Shown: positions 1 through 11,810 of the stretch, in pieces
How the letters are laid out: every line of letters starts with the position of its first letter
How positions within the stretch are numbered: the first letter of the stretch is position 1
DNA from: Ecdyonurus torrentis
Taxonomy: Eukaryota; Arthropoda; Insecta; Ephemeroptera; Heptageniidae
DNA: 64,000 nt
Assembly (NCBI GenBank): GCA_949318235.1
Contig: OX439132.1
Location: 9,550,338-9,614,337, forward strand
Reading direction: 5' to 3'
The notes under the pieces: generated by a model
Database searches by the model: none
What the model saw: the letters and a program-made list of their open reading frames with translations, nothing else
What the model was told of the DNA's origin: nothing
Translations under genes and position numbers: made by a program

Positions 1-168
1 ATATATACACATATATGTGCTTTTCAAACGCAGCATGAAGTTTTTTTTGGAGTGCTCTATATAGCAATGGCAAAGCTTAGCAAAGCAGGGGGGCTTTTTC
101 TCTTGTATAGTACTAAGCTCTCTCAAAGTTTCAAGTGTATATTAAGTTAAAACCAAGTTGAAATCATA

Positions 169-176
169 TGACGTCA
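169..176. promoter_or_regulatory. CRE-type palindrome TGACGTCA
   Basis: This is a perfect 8-bp cAMP-response-element palindrome, the consensus site of CREB/ATF bZIP factors. No gene or core promoter lies next to it, so function is unproven. It is one of five full copies seen in the window. Confidence 0.3.
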
Positions 177-561
177 TTACAATTTAAACTTTGCCAAAAA
201 AAATATAAAATATTTTATTATACTCAATTTAACATTAAATTTATTAGATGCGTAAACTTCTGATATATAAAAGTATATCGTTTGAAATAAATTTTATGGA
301 AGTGATTTTTCTTTTTCCTATATACATTTTCGTGCAATATAGAAAATCTAGAATAATATACCTATAAAACTTGCACTGTCTATAAATTATTATACGTAAT
401 GGTCCATACAGTTGTTACATTTTTTATATTGTATACGAATAAGACTCAAGTGTATATACGTTATAGAAGGGTAAACTACGTCATTTAATAAAAAATGAAG
501 TCGTTTTTATTTGTTCCATAGTTGATAATATTGCATATACGGATATAAGAACCAGGAGGTT

Positions 562-580
562 GGTTCGATTCTCACGAACC
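562..580 (+). other. B-box-like hairpin, possible tRNA/SINE relic
   Basis: GGTTCGATTCT at 562-572 resembles the RNA polymerase III B box (GGTTCGANTCC). GGTTCG pairs perfectly with CGAACC at 575-580 around a 7-nt loop, and a short poly-T follows about 14 bases later. No acceptor stem, A box or anticodon arm of a full tRNA is visible upstream. A tRNA-derived SINE remnant is possible; chance similarity is equally possible. Confidence 0.2.
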
Positions 581-3105
581 CAGCTGTTCAACTTTTTTTT
601 AAAATATCTTCTTCTGGTTAGTTCCTTTTCATAACCTTTTTTAATACACAATCCTGAATATTATGACGTAAAAACTTCCGTCGAGAAGCCTCTCTTATTT
701 ATAACAAGAATATAAAAGAAAAATTTACCGGAAATATTTTTTTCATTTTGTGAACATTTTTCTTTATATTCATCTCAGATAGATATTTTCTTTATGTAAT
801 AAGAAATATACGCTAATAAAAGAATAAAAATATAATATTAACAATACAATTTTTATATAATAATATAATAAAATAAAAAACAAGTTTTATTATATTGTTA
901 TCATTTATAAATGTCCATGCTTATTATTAGATATGACATTTTATAATGTATATTATTAACATAATCAAGTTTAAGATATGCATAAATAATTGTATAATTT
1001 AATTATATACTAAAAAATAATTGTACTGTCATTTTTTTTTTATGTTGAGTTTCATATTTCTATAAAGATACTTTTTGAGAAATTGTTTGAGAAGAGAAAA
1101 AAAAAGTTGAATAATTTATCAATTCAAATAGAGGTATATAAGAACTCTAATTATTATAGAAATGTTAAAGAAAAAATATACATCTCTATTTAATTAACAT
1201 ATCAATCAACAATAAAAGGTTTCTTTTTGTATATATAATATAATATATACCTCATTATAATAACTGCATGTTTTTTTTTATTATTTCAATATAAACTATA
1301 AATCCTTTTTTTTATTCTTATATGGTTGAATGGAATGGATAATAAGGAATGCTTTTGATATAAAGTTGGGCATGTGGAAAATATGATATATAATGCATAT
1401 TACGTATATAATATAACTTTAAGGAACAATACTGATTAGCACAATAATTTTATTTAATGTTCCTTCTTATAATTGAAATTTTACCATCCGCAAATTTAAT
1501 CGACTATTGTTCTGTTAATTATCTTTAAAAAATACAATCCAATTATAAGTATATAACATTATAATTCTTGATGTACTTAATGAATCATGTACTCTGTAAC
1601 TTGCAAATTTGGCACTTGAAATATATAAAAATTCTTAAATCATGATGTTTATAGTCCTTGTTTCATTATTAAAAAAATTTATGAAGGACTTTAGGAAAGT
1701 ATAATATACCAGTATCTTTCATCTCATCATTATTGTTCTTTTGTTCTATTTTTTTTTTTTTCTTCTTTCTTTTACAAAAATGTTTTAGATGTTATTCAAA
1801 ATAACTGGTTAAAAATCACAATTAATATAAAATCCTGGAAAATTTCTAAAAATTCTCACATGAAAACAAACAATAACAATAAGTTGTCTGTCTTTACTAT
1901 GTGTGACGACATCTTATTTCTTTGTAATTTCAAAATTCCTGAATATAAATGGAGTTAAATTTTATAAACATTAAAATTAATTAATAAGATGAAACTCGCA
2001 GCATGTGGTCTAAAAAAAGCTATATAAATTTTTAAATAATTTACTCCTTCGTTAGACATTATAACATTAAATTTCTTTTGTTTTAAATTTTAAAAGTGTG
2101 TGATATCAACTTTGTATTATATGCTTTTACGGCATGCATTCAAGTTGAAAGCAAAAGCTGCACACAGAAAAACCTAGTATATTTTATTTCCTTTGATCAT
2201 TATCGAGTATTTAATTTGAACCCCTTTATGCTGCACTTTCTAGATTTCCTATGGCGTAATATCAAATTACATCTGATTATGTTCTTTTTATTTTATATTA
2301 TAGTGATCTGAATAAGCATTTGATTAAGCTTCGAGAGTCTGATTTCTCCCCCTTGTAATTACAATCAAGCATGCTCATATGTGATAAATCCCCTTTCGTG
2401 TAAAAGTTTTAAGTAATCTCATGTGAAAAATAAATTTTTATATGTTTTAAGTTTTAACGGTTATAAATGTTATAATGATAATAATAGTAAAAAGATTCCA
2501 ATGATTTAAAAATTTTATTTGAAACGTGACATAAGGCCAAATGGAACAAAAATAAAGAACTCTTTGACATTTTTTTTCGTACCATCATAACATGCAGATT
2601 TTTATCTATTAAATATATACATATATATATTTTTTTTTTTCGCATTTTGTAAATTGATCTTTTGCGTGAACACATACAAAACACGCATACAAAGAAAAAA
2701 AAATCATAATTTTTTTCTTATGCGTGTTACGATATGATGATAAAACCACAGAATTGCGGTTTAGATTGTCGCGTTATGTTCAGCATAAAAAAAAAACTAA
2801 TAATAAAAAAAAACTAAATATCATATGTTTGTTGCTCTATTTTTTTCTGATAATATTTTGTTACGTTATTGAATATCTAAAAGTCAAACAACAATAATAA
2901 TATCATGTTTATGAAATGATAACCATATCGTATTTTTTGTTTTTGCATGTGTATACTTTAATTTTGAAAATAATAATAAAAATAATAATAATTGAGAAAA
3001 AAACTCCCTTGGCAATTTTGTTATTGTTGTATAGATTGTTGGATTAAAGTATTTAATTAAGAATATAAGAAAACTTTAATTACCTCAACAGGTTAACTCA
3101 TGCAT

Positions 3106-3129
3106 TCTCTCTCTCTCTCTCTCTCTCTC
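3106..3129. repeat. (CT)n microsatellite
   Basis: An uninterrupted CT dinucleotide tract of about 24 bp. Confidence 0.95.
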
Positions 3130-3646
3130 CCTTTATTGCTCTCTTTTGGCTTATAGTTTTCTACAAATCATTTTCTCCTTGAAATCAATTATACCCTAAA
3201 TGTCAATACAAATTTTGTAAAAACAAACAAACTGAAAATTAAAAATGCAAACAAAAACATACTTTTCATAAATAAATAAATAAATTAAAGGTGAAACATA
3301 TATACAGAGTATACACATTTTCTTATATATATAAATCATACTTCTATATGAGTGCAGATATATTGTATGACTTCTATAGACATTATTGAAAAATAAAATC
3401 ATCATCATGCAATATTATTAGTAACGGCAGATTGCCAAAGAAGAAAAAAAAATCATTTGTGTAATACAGGTCAGGGTAGTGAATAACGCAAATAATCCCA
3501 CACATATGAAGCATATCCCCGATATATTTATCCATGTCATATTGCGTATACACCCACGTCACCGTATGTTACGTATAATGTTTAAGAAAAAGAACGGAAG
3601 GGTTGCATAGAACTGATATTTTACAAGAGAAAGAAAGGAAGTCCGG

Positions 3647-3655
3647 TATAAAAGG
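3647..3655 (+). promoter_or_regulatory. TATA-box-like TATAAAAGG
   Basis: TATAAAAGG is an unusually good match to the metazoan TATA box, preceded by a locally G+C-richer stretch (about 3420-3645). No open frame of note follows within several hundred bases. In sequence this A+T-rich it may be chance. Confidence 0.15.
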
Positions 3656-5135
3656 CTTTCAATTTTTTTTTTCTTTCTACTTCTCTTATTTGCAGCTCAG
3701 TAAACTTTACTTCCTAATAAAATGTAATACGTAATATAACATTAAAAACGACACAATATTCTTTTTTTACATTCTGTCAATTTTATTTCCTTCTTTTTTA
3801 TATTATAAGTAACCGTGATATAAGATTTTTGCGATGGATAACGTATCAATTTGCTTGTAAGAAAAAAAAATCGTTTCCTTTTTTATATATACAAACGACA
3901 ATTCAGAGTGTGTTGTTATAATCCTTTTCTTTACGCTTGTCAGTTTTTTGAAAGCATGTGTGAGAAGAAAATTTTGCTATACTTTTTCAGGTGTTTCTTA
4001 TCGAGAATCGACATAGTGTATGTTTAATAGTATTATATAAAAAAATAAAAACGTCTAAATTTAATGTACAACTTTTTTATTCGGAATAGTATATTATACT
4101 ATATAATTATATATTAATAAACCTAAAATAAAACTCTTCATATTATTTTAACATGATAGTCAAAGAAAGAACATTCCATAAATGCAAAAAAACTATACTC
4201 TAAAATTAATGGTTTGTCAATGGAAATTTCAAACTTTTTGTTTATATTTGTATAGAACTTATTATCATATCATACATAATGAATTTAAATATTATATAGT
4301 TCATTAATTTTATTCTTTTCCTTTTCTAAATATATTTGCATTTGAATTATATTCAAACTAAAAGTTTTAAATTAACGCAGGATTAATCAACAGAAAGTAA
4401 TGTTATTAAAATAAAATATAAAAAAAATCATACATGTCATTAATTTTAGTACATTTCAAGTTATGTTGATAAATGAAGATGTACGTTGTTTGACAGAATT
4501 CATAAAGTGATATTAAAGTTTGAAGCGAGAGAGGGAGAGAGAAAGGGATAAAGTATATAAGGGTGGCTTGAGTAATTATTGTTTTACTTCCAAAAAAGGA
4601 ATTAAATGCAGCCCAAACATAAAATCAAAAGAACATTTTTCTGGTTGCTAAGCACTTTTCTCTTTCTTTATAACACAATTTCCCCTTTACTCCCTTTCTC
4701 TCTCTCTCTCTCTCATACTTTTTTTTTCTTTTAGAAGTTTTTAATAAGCTATATTCTTAACTCCCAAGGCCTTTACTACCATTAAAGCATTAATATTCTT
4801 CCATCAAAAACAACACTATTCTTATAATATAATATTTGAGCCCTTTAGGCTTATACATAATAATGATAATAAATAATATACTTTAGTTGTGGTATACGAG
4901 ACGTATTAAAAAAAAAGTATAAGTTCTATATTAAGATCTTTTGAATGCACTCATACTTTCTCAGAATACTTTCATATAAAATATAGAAGATCATAAAGAA
5001 TCCTATGCACTTTACTTTAATTGTTTATTCTTATTGTTTGCATCATAAGTGTAATATTTCGGCTTAAGTTATTGCAATTAATCAATTTTTTATGAATATA
5101 TATAGACTTTCAGTGACAAAAATACTCAGCATGAG

Positions 5136-5137
<2 letters not shown>

Positions 5138-5166
<29 letters not shown>
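5138..5166 (+). repeat. poly-T tract (about 29)
   Basis: A pure T run. It could be a retroposon tail on the minus strand or simple slippage; no retroposon body is recognised. Confidence 0.9.
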
Positions 5167-5168
<2 letters not shown>

Positions 5169-5806
5169 TTTGTTTTATTTTGAGATATTGTGAACTTGAA
5201 GAATATAGAAACTCAAAATAAAATTGATGTTTCAAAAAGAAAAAAAAAATTAATCGTAATTCATTTCTATAGTTCAGGTTTTCTTTACTGTAATGTATAA
5301 TATAATGGTATGCATGTCATAGCTAAAACACGCACGCCTAAACAATTTCTCATGTTTAAAACATTTGGAATTGTATTGTTACGGGCCAGTGAATATTTCG
5401 CCTTCAGAGCCGACAAGGGATTTTGAATAAAAAAAAAAGAAGAAGAAGAAAAAAAAAATGCGTACAGGAACAATTTTGAATAAAACGGACGTATATATTT
5501 AGTGGGTGGATCATCAAAGAAAAAAGTGTGTGAGAGAGAGAATAGTAAAAAGAATTTAAGAGAGAACTTTCTATATATCCGTCAGTACAAACACTTATAA
5601 TATCGTTTCCTTTTAATATAGAACAATACATTTTGATGACCAAAAAATCTGTAGAGATAATAATCATTTTTCACTGTTATCATATTGTAATTCATTATGT
5701 TACGCTTATTTTACTATTCTTTAAATTAGAACATAAAAAAGTCATTATATATTTTATTATTTTACTAATGAATTTAGAAATTAGGTGTAGGCCATGTCTT
5801 CCTCTT

Positions 5807-5807
<1 letters not shown>

Positions 5808-5844
<37 letters not shown>
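5808..5844 (+). repeat. poly-T tract (about 37)
   Basis: A pure T run, one of ten homopolymers of about 35 bases or more in the window. Confidence 0.9.
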
Positions 5845-6117
5845 CCCTTCATATTACAAAATTGTGTTTGTTGTTTTCATTTTGAGTCCTCAACCTACCT
5901 ACCTATAACATGCTAACATTTTAATTGTTCTTGTAGTTCTTTCTAAAAACCTTTTTGTTCTTTGCTTTGCCATTTTAGAACCTTGTTATGATATAAACAT
6001 GAGAAAATTATTTTTAAGAATTCAAATATAAAAATAATTCAAGTATTGTTACATGTGCATATTCATTTATATTGCATATTAATTATTTTAAAGCAATCAA
6101 GCAATATTATTTTCAAT

Positions 6118-6420
6118 AGCTGAGCTGAGCTGAGCTGAGCTGAGCTGAGCTGAGCTGAGCTGAGCTGAGCTGAGCTGAGCTGAGCTGAGCTGAGCTGAGC
6201 TGAGCTGAGCTGAGCTGAGCTGAGCTGAGCTGAGCTGAGCTGAGCTGAGCTGAGCTGAGCTGAGCTGAGCTGAGCTGAGCTGAGCTGAGCTGAGCTGAGC
6301 TGAGCTGAGCTGAGCTGAGCTGAGCTGAGCTGAGCTGAGCTGAGCTGAGCTGAGCTGAGCTGAGCTGAGCTGAGCTGAGCTGAGCTGAGCTGAGCTGAGC
6401 TGAGCTGAGCTGAGTTGAGC
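6118..6420 (+). repeat. (TGAGC)n pentamer array
   Basis: About 60 head-to-tail copies of TGAGC (equivalently GAGCT) run almost without error; the only clear variant is one TGAGT near 6411. The array is far more G+C-rich than its surroundings and is strand-asymmetric, with G on the plus strand. Its near-perfection means recent expansion or homogenisation. It is not a known telomere motif. Confidence 0.97.
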
Positions 6421-6520
6421 TGACGTGAGTTAGAGTTGAGTTGAGCTGACGTGAGTTAGAGTTGAGATGAGTTGAGGTGTGCTGACGTCGTGAGTTATAG
6501 TTGGAGTTGAGTTGAGTTGA
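6421..6520 (+). repeat. Degenerate higher-order edge of the TGAGC array
   Basis: The array decays into TGAGT/TGAGA variants arranged in about 26-bp units sharing the core GAGCTGACGTGAGTTAGAG. Two near-identical units are followed by a third, looser one containing TGACGTCGTGAGTTATAG. The decay at this edge, against purity inside, fits unequal-exchange homogenisation of the centre. Confidence 0.85.
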
Positions 6521-7803
6521 GAGAGAAAGAGAGCGAGAAGAAACAAAGTGTTATTGATTAACTCAATAAAAAAATGAAACATATTACATAAAAAAAACAG
6601 CCACTCAAGAAACTTGATCATGAAATAAAATAATTCTCTATGGAGAAGTAAAAGTATAACTTTGTTAAAAAAAAAAAAAAAAAAAAAAAAGCAAGACTTG
6701 AATTGTGTATTGTTTCAGGTGCTAAAAGCTTTGCAAGTCTCTCCAGGTAGAAGAAATATATAAAAAATGTTTTTCAAATGACCTTGATGAGCTTTCCTTG
6801 GCCTCGACATCTACTCGCACGGATCATCCTTTTTTTTTTTTTTTTTTTTTTTTTCTTTTTAATTTTTCTTCCGCGCTCTCCATAACATATAACTTCACCA
6901 TTATATTCTTTAATTGATTAGTATTTAAATATTATTATATTGAATGAATATGAATATAAATAAACATTCTTCTTCTCTATGCTTTCCTGTTCCTTGTTGC
7001 GATACTGTCTACTCATAAAAAATACTTCTCTCTCTGGTGTATACATATTTATAATGAGAACTGTTGAATTAAGAATATCAAATACAATTTCGTATAATAA
7101 TAAAATCTTAAAAATCTTAATTTCTGATAATTTTGTGTAAGAAATAAGGAAAAATACAAAGAGAGAGAGAGAGAGAGAGAGAGAATGATATATATTTCAA
7201 CTTATATAAGAATTTTAAGTAGATAATTAAATTATTTGTTAATTGGATTTACGCGTGTGGAAAATACCATGTAACGTTATATACAATGCAAATGGCATTT
7301 CCGCAGTATTTTAGTTACCGCGACATGAAATAATTTCATTTTTCTATTAAGTTTAAAATTCAAAGAATCTAATTATTATAATATGTGACGACTTTTCCTG
7401 ATTTTTGTTTGTATAACATAATGAATGCACTGTGTGTGCTATATACATTGTTTCATTTATACACAATATTACATCAGAAATAAATTAATATGCAACAAAA
7501 CTTTTAGAGAGGAAATAAATAAATTAATAATAATAATAAAAAATCCATGCATTGACGATACGTAATAAAATAAAATTTCCAACAATTGGATGTCTTACAA
7601 TTTTCCGCTTTACTGAGAGACATGCTGTTGTAATTGATACATTTCCTGTGTTCTTTTGAGTTTTGTAATTTAATTGTAATATTATGAAACGTTATTGGAG
7701 AACCTCTGAATCGGAAACAAATATCACAATCAAACAATTAAACCAAATATATATTTTTGTCTATAAAAACTGTTTACAAGAATTTCAAAATCATATATTA
7801 TAA
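6521..7803. other. A+T-rich non-coding stretch
   Basis: No gene is seen. The stretch contains an A run (6667-6690), a T run (6830-6854) next to a small G+C-richer patch (about 6781-6830), and a (GA)n tract (7161-7184). Confidence 0.7.
7161..7184. repeat. (GA)n microsatellite
   Basis: A pure GA dinucleotide tract of about 24 bp. Confidence 0.95.
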
Positions 7804-7923
7804 TGTTCGTAAACCCTGTACCATGCTTGCTCCAAAAAAATGAGCATTTCTATACAAGGCATAGCGATCTTCATTTTTTTGTGGTTTGGAGCACAAAACA
7901 AACAAACTTAGGGTTTACGAACA
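7804..7923. mobile_element. Small foldback/MITE-like element (120 bp)
   Basis: TGTTCGTAAACCCT at 7804-7817 is perfectly inverted as AGGGTTTACGAACA at 7910-7923. Inner arms also partly pair, with a TGCTCCAAA segment after the left repeat and TTTGGAGCA before the right one. The whole unit could fold into one long hairpin. It cannot encode a transposase. No clean target duplication is visible, so the superfamily is unassigned; an inverted duplication of other origin is possible. Confidence 0.6.
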
Positions 7924-8349
7924 CCATTATTTTACACGTAATGCATGTAACGATTGCAGCTCCAAAAGAAAAAAGTAATGATATTAATATTAATAACAAA
8001 AACGAAAATTAATTAAGCTATACTATGAATCAATATAATATAAGTATTAATATTATTATTTTTTTTTTTAATGTAAAAAAATTGTCATCATAAGTTTGCT
8101 TTAAAATGTGTTAATTCAACACTGTTGAAGTATAAACACATTAAATTAGTATCATTTCATTATCAGTTTACTGGTTTTACTTTTTATTTTAACTTTACAC
8201 ACAAAAACAGGTGATAGGTGTACGATGTGTAATAATTATATTTAAACAGCACGTCAGAAATACAACAAAAAAAAAATTGTTACAGTAAACAATTTTCAAT
8301 AAGTATTTTTGTCAACGCACTGACACTATCACGCGATCTTAATTTATCA

Positions 8350-8380
<31 letters not shown>

Positions 8381-8673
8381 CTTATTGTTTCCGCATGACA
8401 CCCAAAACAGTGGTAGACAACATGATATGAATGTGATATACATATCATATTTTTTCCGGAAGTTCTGTATTTTATTTTGTCTTCGCACAAAAACGTTTCA
8501 CCCATATATTGCATGGCAACGGCAACACACAAGGACAAGGCCATCCTATATACATACTATTATTCTCTTCAATATTAAGTTTCGTTTAAATATATAACTA
8601 ACCTGTGAGCGCTGCTCTCACAATAATTAATATAGGAATTATGCTATATAATACTTTTTAAACTAAATATATA
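7924..8673. other. A+T-rich non-coding stretch
   Basis: No gene or repeat family is recognised. An A run of about 22 lies near 8355-8376. Confidence 0.65.
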
Positions 8674-10179
8674 TTGAATTTAAAATTTTAGATTTATAAA
8701 TACGGAACAGTATATTGCATGGTGTTTTTAAGTTTATATAATATAGTTTAAATATTAAAATTTGAAATCAAGAATTAGTAAAAATTGCACCCTTAAACAT
8801 GCTGTGGAAAGGACACAGACAAAAATAAATACGTAATTTTGCTATAGCTCATGTATAATACAACATATTTTGTTCAATATACAGCATAATTTATGCTATA
8901 CTTTATAATATAGCATAAATATTACATTGTATTTCTAAATGATTTATGTTGTTCTAATTTAGTAACATTTATGCTATAGTGACATAAATGTAGCATAAAC
9001 TATACGTAATTTATTACTTCCATGCATGTCATATAGAGGAAAATGAAAAATGTATATGGTCGAAACCATAAGTACCTTCTACATAAAATAGAATAAATAG
9101 ACCTTCTATAATTGTATAAAATTATAAGAAGGTCCTGGTCGAAACCCATGCAGTTGTTGGCAGGGTCCATTTGTTAGCAGTGTTAGTGAAAACTTTTAAA
9201 CAATCTCCTTAACTATATATAAAGCTATTTACTTGAAAATTTGGATAACCAGAGTATAAGGATGGGACTCAATGGTATAACATGAAAAATACTTTCACTT
9301 CAAAACTATTTCTCAAAGTGATGCCAATACCATGTAATTGACCTTTTCCATTTAAACTTAACTCGTAAAAAGCTATTTTATTTTAAGAATGCAAATAATA
9401 AGTTGTCGACCATATAAACATTACGTATACAATTTTTTTCAATAAGAACAATGTTCAAATTAATCAACTAAAGTATAATTATTATTTGATTACAATAATT
9501 GGTTTCCTATAAAAAAAAAATTGGCAGTAACAAAATAAATTATTTTTGAACTTATGTTGTTTGTTTTGGTTGCTATTATATACATAATATATTATATTAT
9601 ATAATATGTAATATGTATCCAATTTAAAGACTTATTCAGCATTACATTTTAATAGTTTGTTTATTTTTTTTCTATTCTTTTTCTTTTGTATATATATTTT
9701 TAGACTAAAATAATGTTACAATACAATATAAAATTACATTTATATATAAATATATAGCATAAAAATAGCATAATATAATGTTTTTTTATTCAGTTATTTT
9801 GTTATTTTTAAACTAAATTATAGTTTGAATTGCTATGCTTCAACGATGGCATATTTTAAATCTCATCAAATGCATTCACAAGGAAAACGTTCTGCTTTAT
9901 TTAATTTTAATTTATACAAAAAATAAAAGTTTTAAAAATAACATCATATAGAATAGAGATCTATAATTTTAATTTATTGAGCAATTTTATATAATTTACT
10001 ATAAATAAGACAAAAAAAATTATATATTATATTATTATTATATACTGTTTCTTGTACTTTATAATTGTAAAACTTTTATTCTTGATTTCAAATTTGAATA
10101 TTGAAACTATATATATAAACTTGCAAAACACCATGCAATATATATACTGTTCTGTATAAATCTAAAATGTTAAATTCAA
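8674..10179. mobile_element. 1.5-kb unit bounded by long inverted repeats
   Basis: The left arm (8674-8775) and right arm (10078-10179) are reverse complements with scattered mismatches and small indels. Shared landmarks in order are TTGAATTTA, TTTTAGATTTATA, GAACAGTATAT, TTGCATGGTGTTTT, AAGTTTATA and TTTGAAATCAAGAAT. Long inverted repeats around a non-coding interior suggest an old non-autonomous DNA transposon or foldback element. The interior holds repeated TTTATGCTATA/TATAGCATAAA motifs (about 8838-8995) and a hairpin at 9100-9134, but no transposase. No target duplication was identified, so the exact ends are uncertain by tens of bases. Confidence 0.65.
9100..9134. other. Stem-loop inside the inverted-repeat unit
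   Basis: GACCTTCTATAATT pairs with AATTATAAGAAGGTC around a 6-nt loop, with one bulged base. The copies of TGGTCGAAACC on either side (about 9058 and 9136) are in direct orientation. Confidence 0.5.
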
Positions 10180-10495
10180 TGTTAATATTATAGAAATAGT
10201 AAATGATTGTATGAATTATATAAAAATGGGGATTATGGGAAATTTTGATTGATTTTGGATTGGAATATGTAAACTATTACCAAAATCAATGTGATATCAT
10301 TTCGGTTTTTCGTTCACATTTTATTATATAAAATAAATATTAGAAATGTGAAACTGTAAAACAAAAACATAATGAAATATAATATATACTTAATATGTTT
10401 ATAATTATAACAAAAAGTTGACATAGATTTTTTGACATTTTTTTTTTTTTTAATACAAAAACACAAAGTGCGTTTTGTGACAAAAAAAAAAAAAC

Positions 10496-10690
10496 GTCAG
10501 TGACGTCACAGTTGAGCTAGTCTTCATGGTGCACTGCAGTGATGTTGCACTGACACCGACAGACATCAAGTAGATAAAGCTTCAGTTCACGCATTGTCCC
10601 ACGACGTGACAGCTAGCCTTATACCTAGGTACCCGTGACTGCACTGCATAGTCGTGATTGTCATGCCGCGCGCCAACAAACTTCATGGGA
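10496..10690. promoter_or_regulatory. G+C-richer, palindrome-dense island
   Basis: This roughly 190-bp block stands out from its A+T-rich surroundings. It contains three perfect 10-bp palindromes: GTGACGTCAC (10500-10509, a full CRE), CACTGCAGTG (10532-10541) and TACCTAGGTA (10622-10631). TGCACTG occurs three times. No open frame of note crosses it. A regulatory element, an exon of a non-coding RNA or the remains of an old repeat are all possible. Confidence 0.35.
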
Positions 10691-11057
10691 ATCATCAACA
10701 AATTTCTTTCAAACGACAATCTACATTTTTTTTTTTTTTTTTTTTTTTAAGGTTACAAAGGATTTTTTATTTTCCTCTGCTTCTTTTTATATATGATTAT
10801 TAAATTGGTGCATCGTCATTGTAATGAATGAGTGATAATTTTATACTGTGTTACAGAAGGCTTCATCTAATTATATATAAAGTTAACTTTTAATCATTAT
10901 GTATGTATACGTATATACTGTGTGTAAATTTCTTTTATTATAAGGGAAAAAAGTCATGCAGTGCAGATGCAATCTGTGGATCAATTTATACATCTATAAT
11001 TTTTGCTTTTAAGCTTTTTACTTTTAGCTTTTAAAAGCTCATCGTCAGAGAGAGATA
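10691..11057. other. Non-coding stretch beside transposon copy A
   Basis: It contains a T run (10726-10748) and the 14-bp palindrome AGCTTTTAAAAGCT (11026-11039). It ends in a short GAGAGAGATA microsatellite into which the neighbouring transposon is inserted. Confidence 0.6.
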
Positions 11058-11810
11058 CACGGACAGAAATTTTAACAGACAAAACTTAAGATCTAAGAGA
11101 CCAGCCTTGTTAAATCTATAGCTAGCCCGAAATTCCTTTTAAACCTTACAAGCATGCGTTTATTAACTTTTACAGACCAAGTCTCTACAGTTTTACAGGG
11201 CAACCTGTAAGCGCCTACAGCCTGCCGTCTAAACGGTCAATAGTCCCTGCCTGATAAAGTTAAGAGACCTGCCCTGTACAATATTATATTTCCCGCCTGT
11301 TAATGTTAAGAGACCGGTCCTGTAAGTTTTTATACGCGACCACCCTTGAATTTGCTTGGCCTGTAAATTTTAACAATCCATGTCCTATTGAAACTTAAGT
11401 TTTAGTAATGTTAATTTTAATACATGAACTATTTAACATTTAAGGTTATCTATAATTGCAATGTTGCCAAATTTAACAAGTACAGAGTTTTCAAAATAAA
11501 ATAAACCTAAAAAATTACAAAGTTTCTATATATATAGTTATTAGAAAGAAAAGATAGAGTTAATATAGTTAAAGAATAAAACAATAATTAAACTTATCCC
11601 TTTACTATATAAATATAACATAAAAAGGTAAAATATGAAAAAATTACATGCATGTTTTATTGTATATGAATGTTTTATTAAAAATGAAAAGAAAAATTGC
11701 ATATTTATTACATAAACATAAATATCTTGTTGTAGTATATGGTTTTATAGTTTTATAGTCATAACACAACACTGAGTTTACTTCCACTGTTCACTTCACT
11801 TTAAAACTTA

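Larger units (their letters stand above)
1..6117. other. A+T-rich non-coding stretch
   Basis: No credible coding region is visible. Open frames here are short, lack codon structure and are rich in Phe, Lys, Ile and Tyr, as expected from random A+T-rich DNA. The stretch holds poly-T runs, short (CT)n tracts (3106-3129, about 4696-4714), one TGACGTCA palindrome near the left edge, and a TATAAAAGG box at 3647. Each of these is listed separately where it is long or distinctive. Confidence 0.7.

Noticed and set aside
562..580. Functional tRNA gene
   Set aside because: Only a B-box-like hairpin is present; no A box, anticodon arm or acceptor stem could be fitted upstream.
6118..6420. CRISPR or telomere interpretation of the pentamer array
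   Set aside because: There are no spacers, so it is not CRISPR. The unit TGAGC is not a known telomere repeat and the array is internal.
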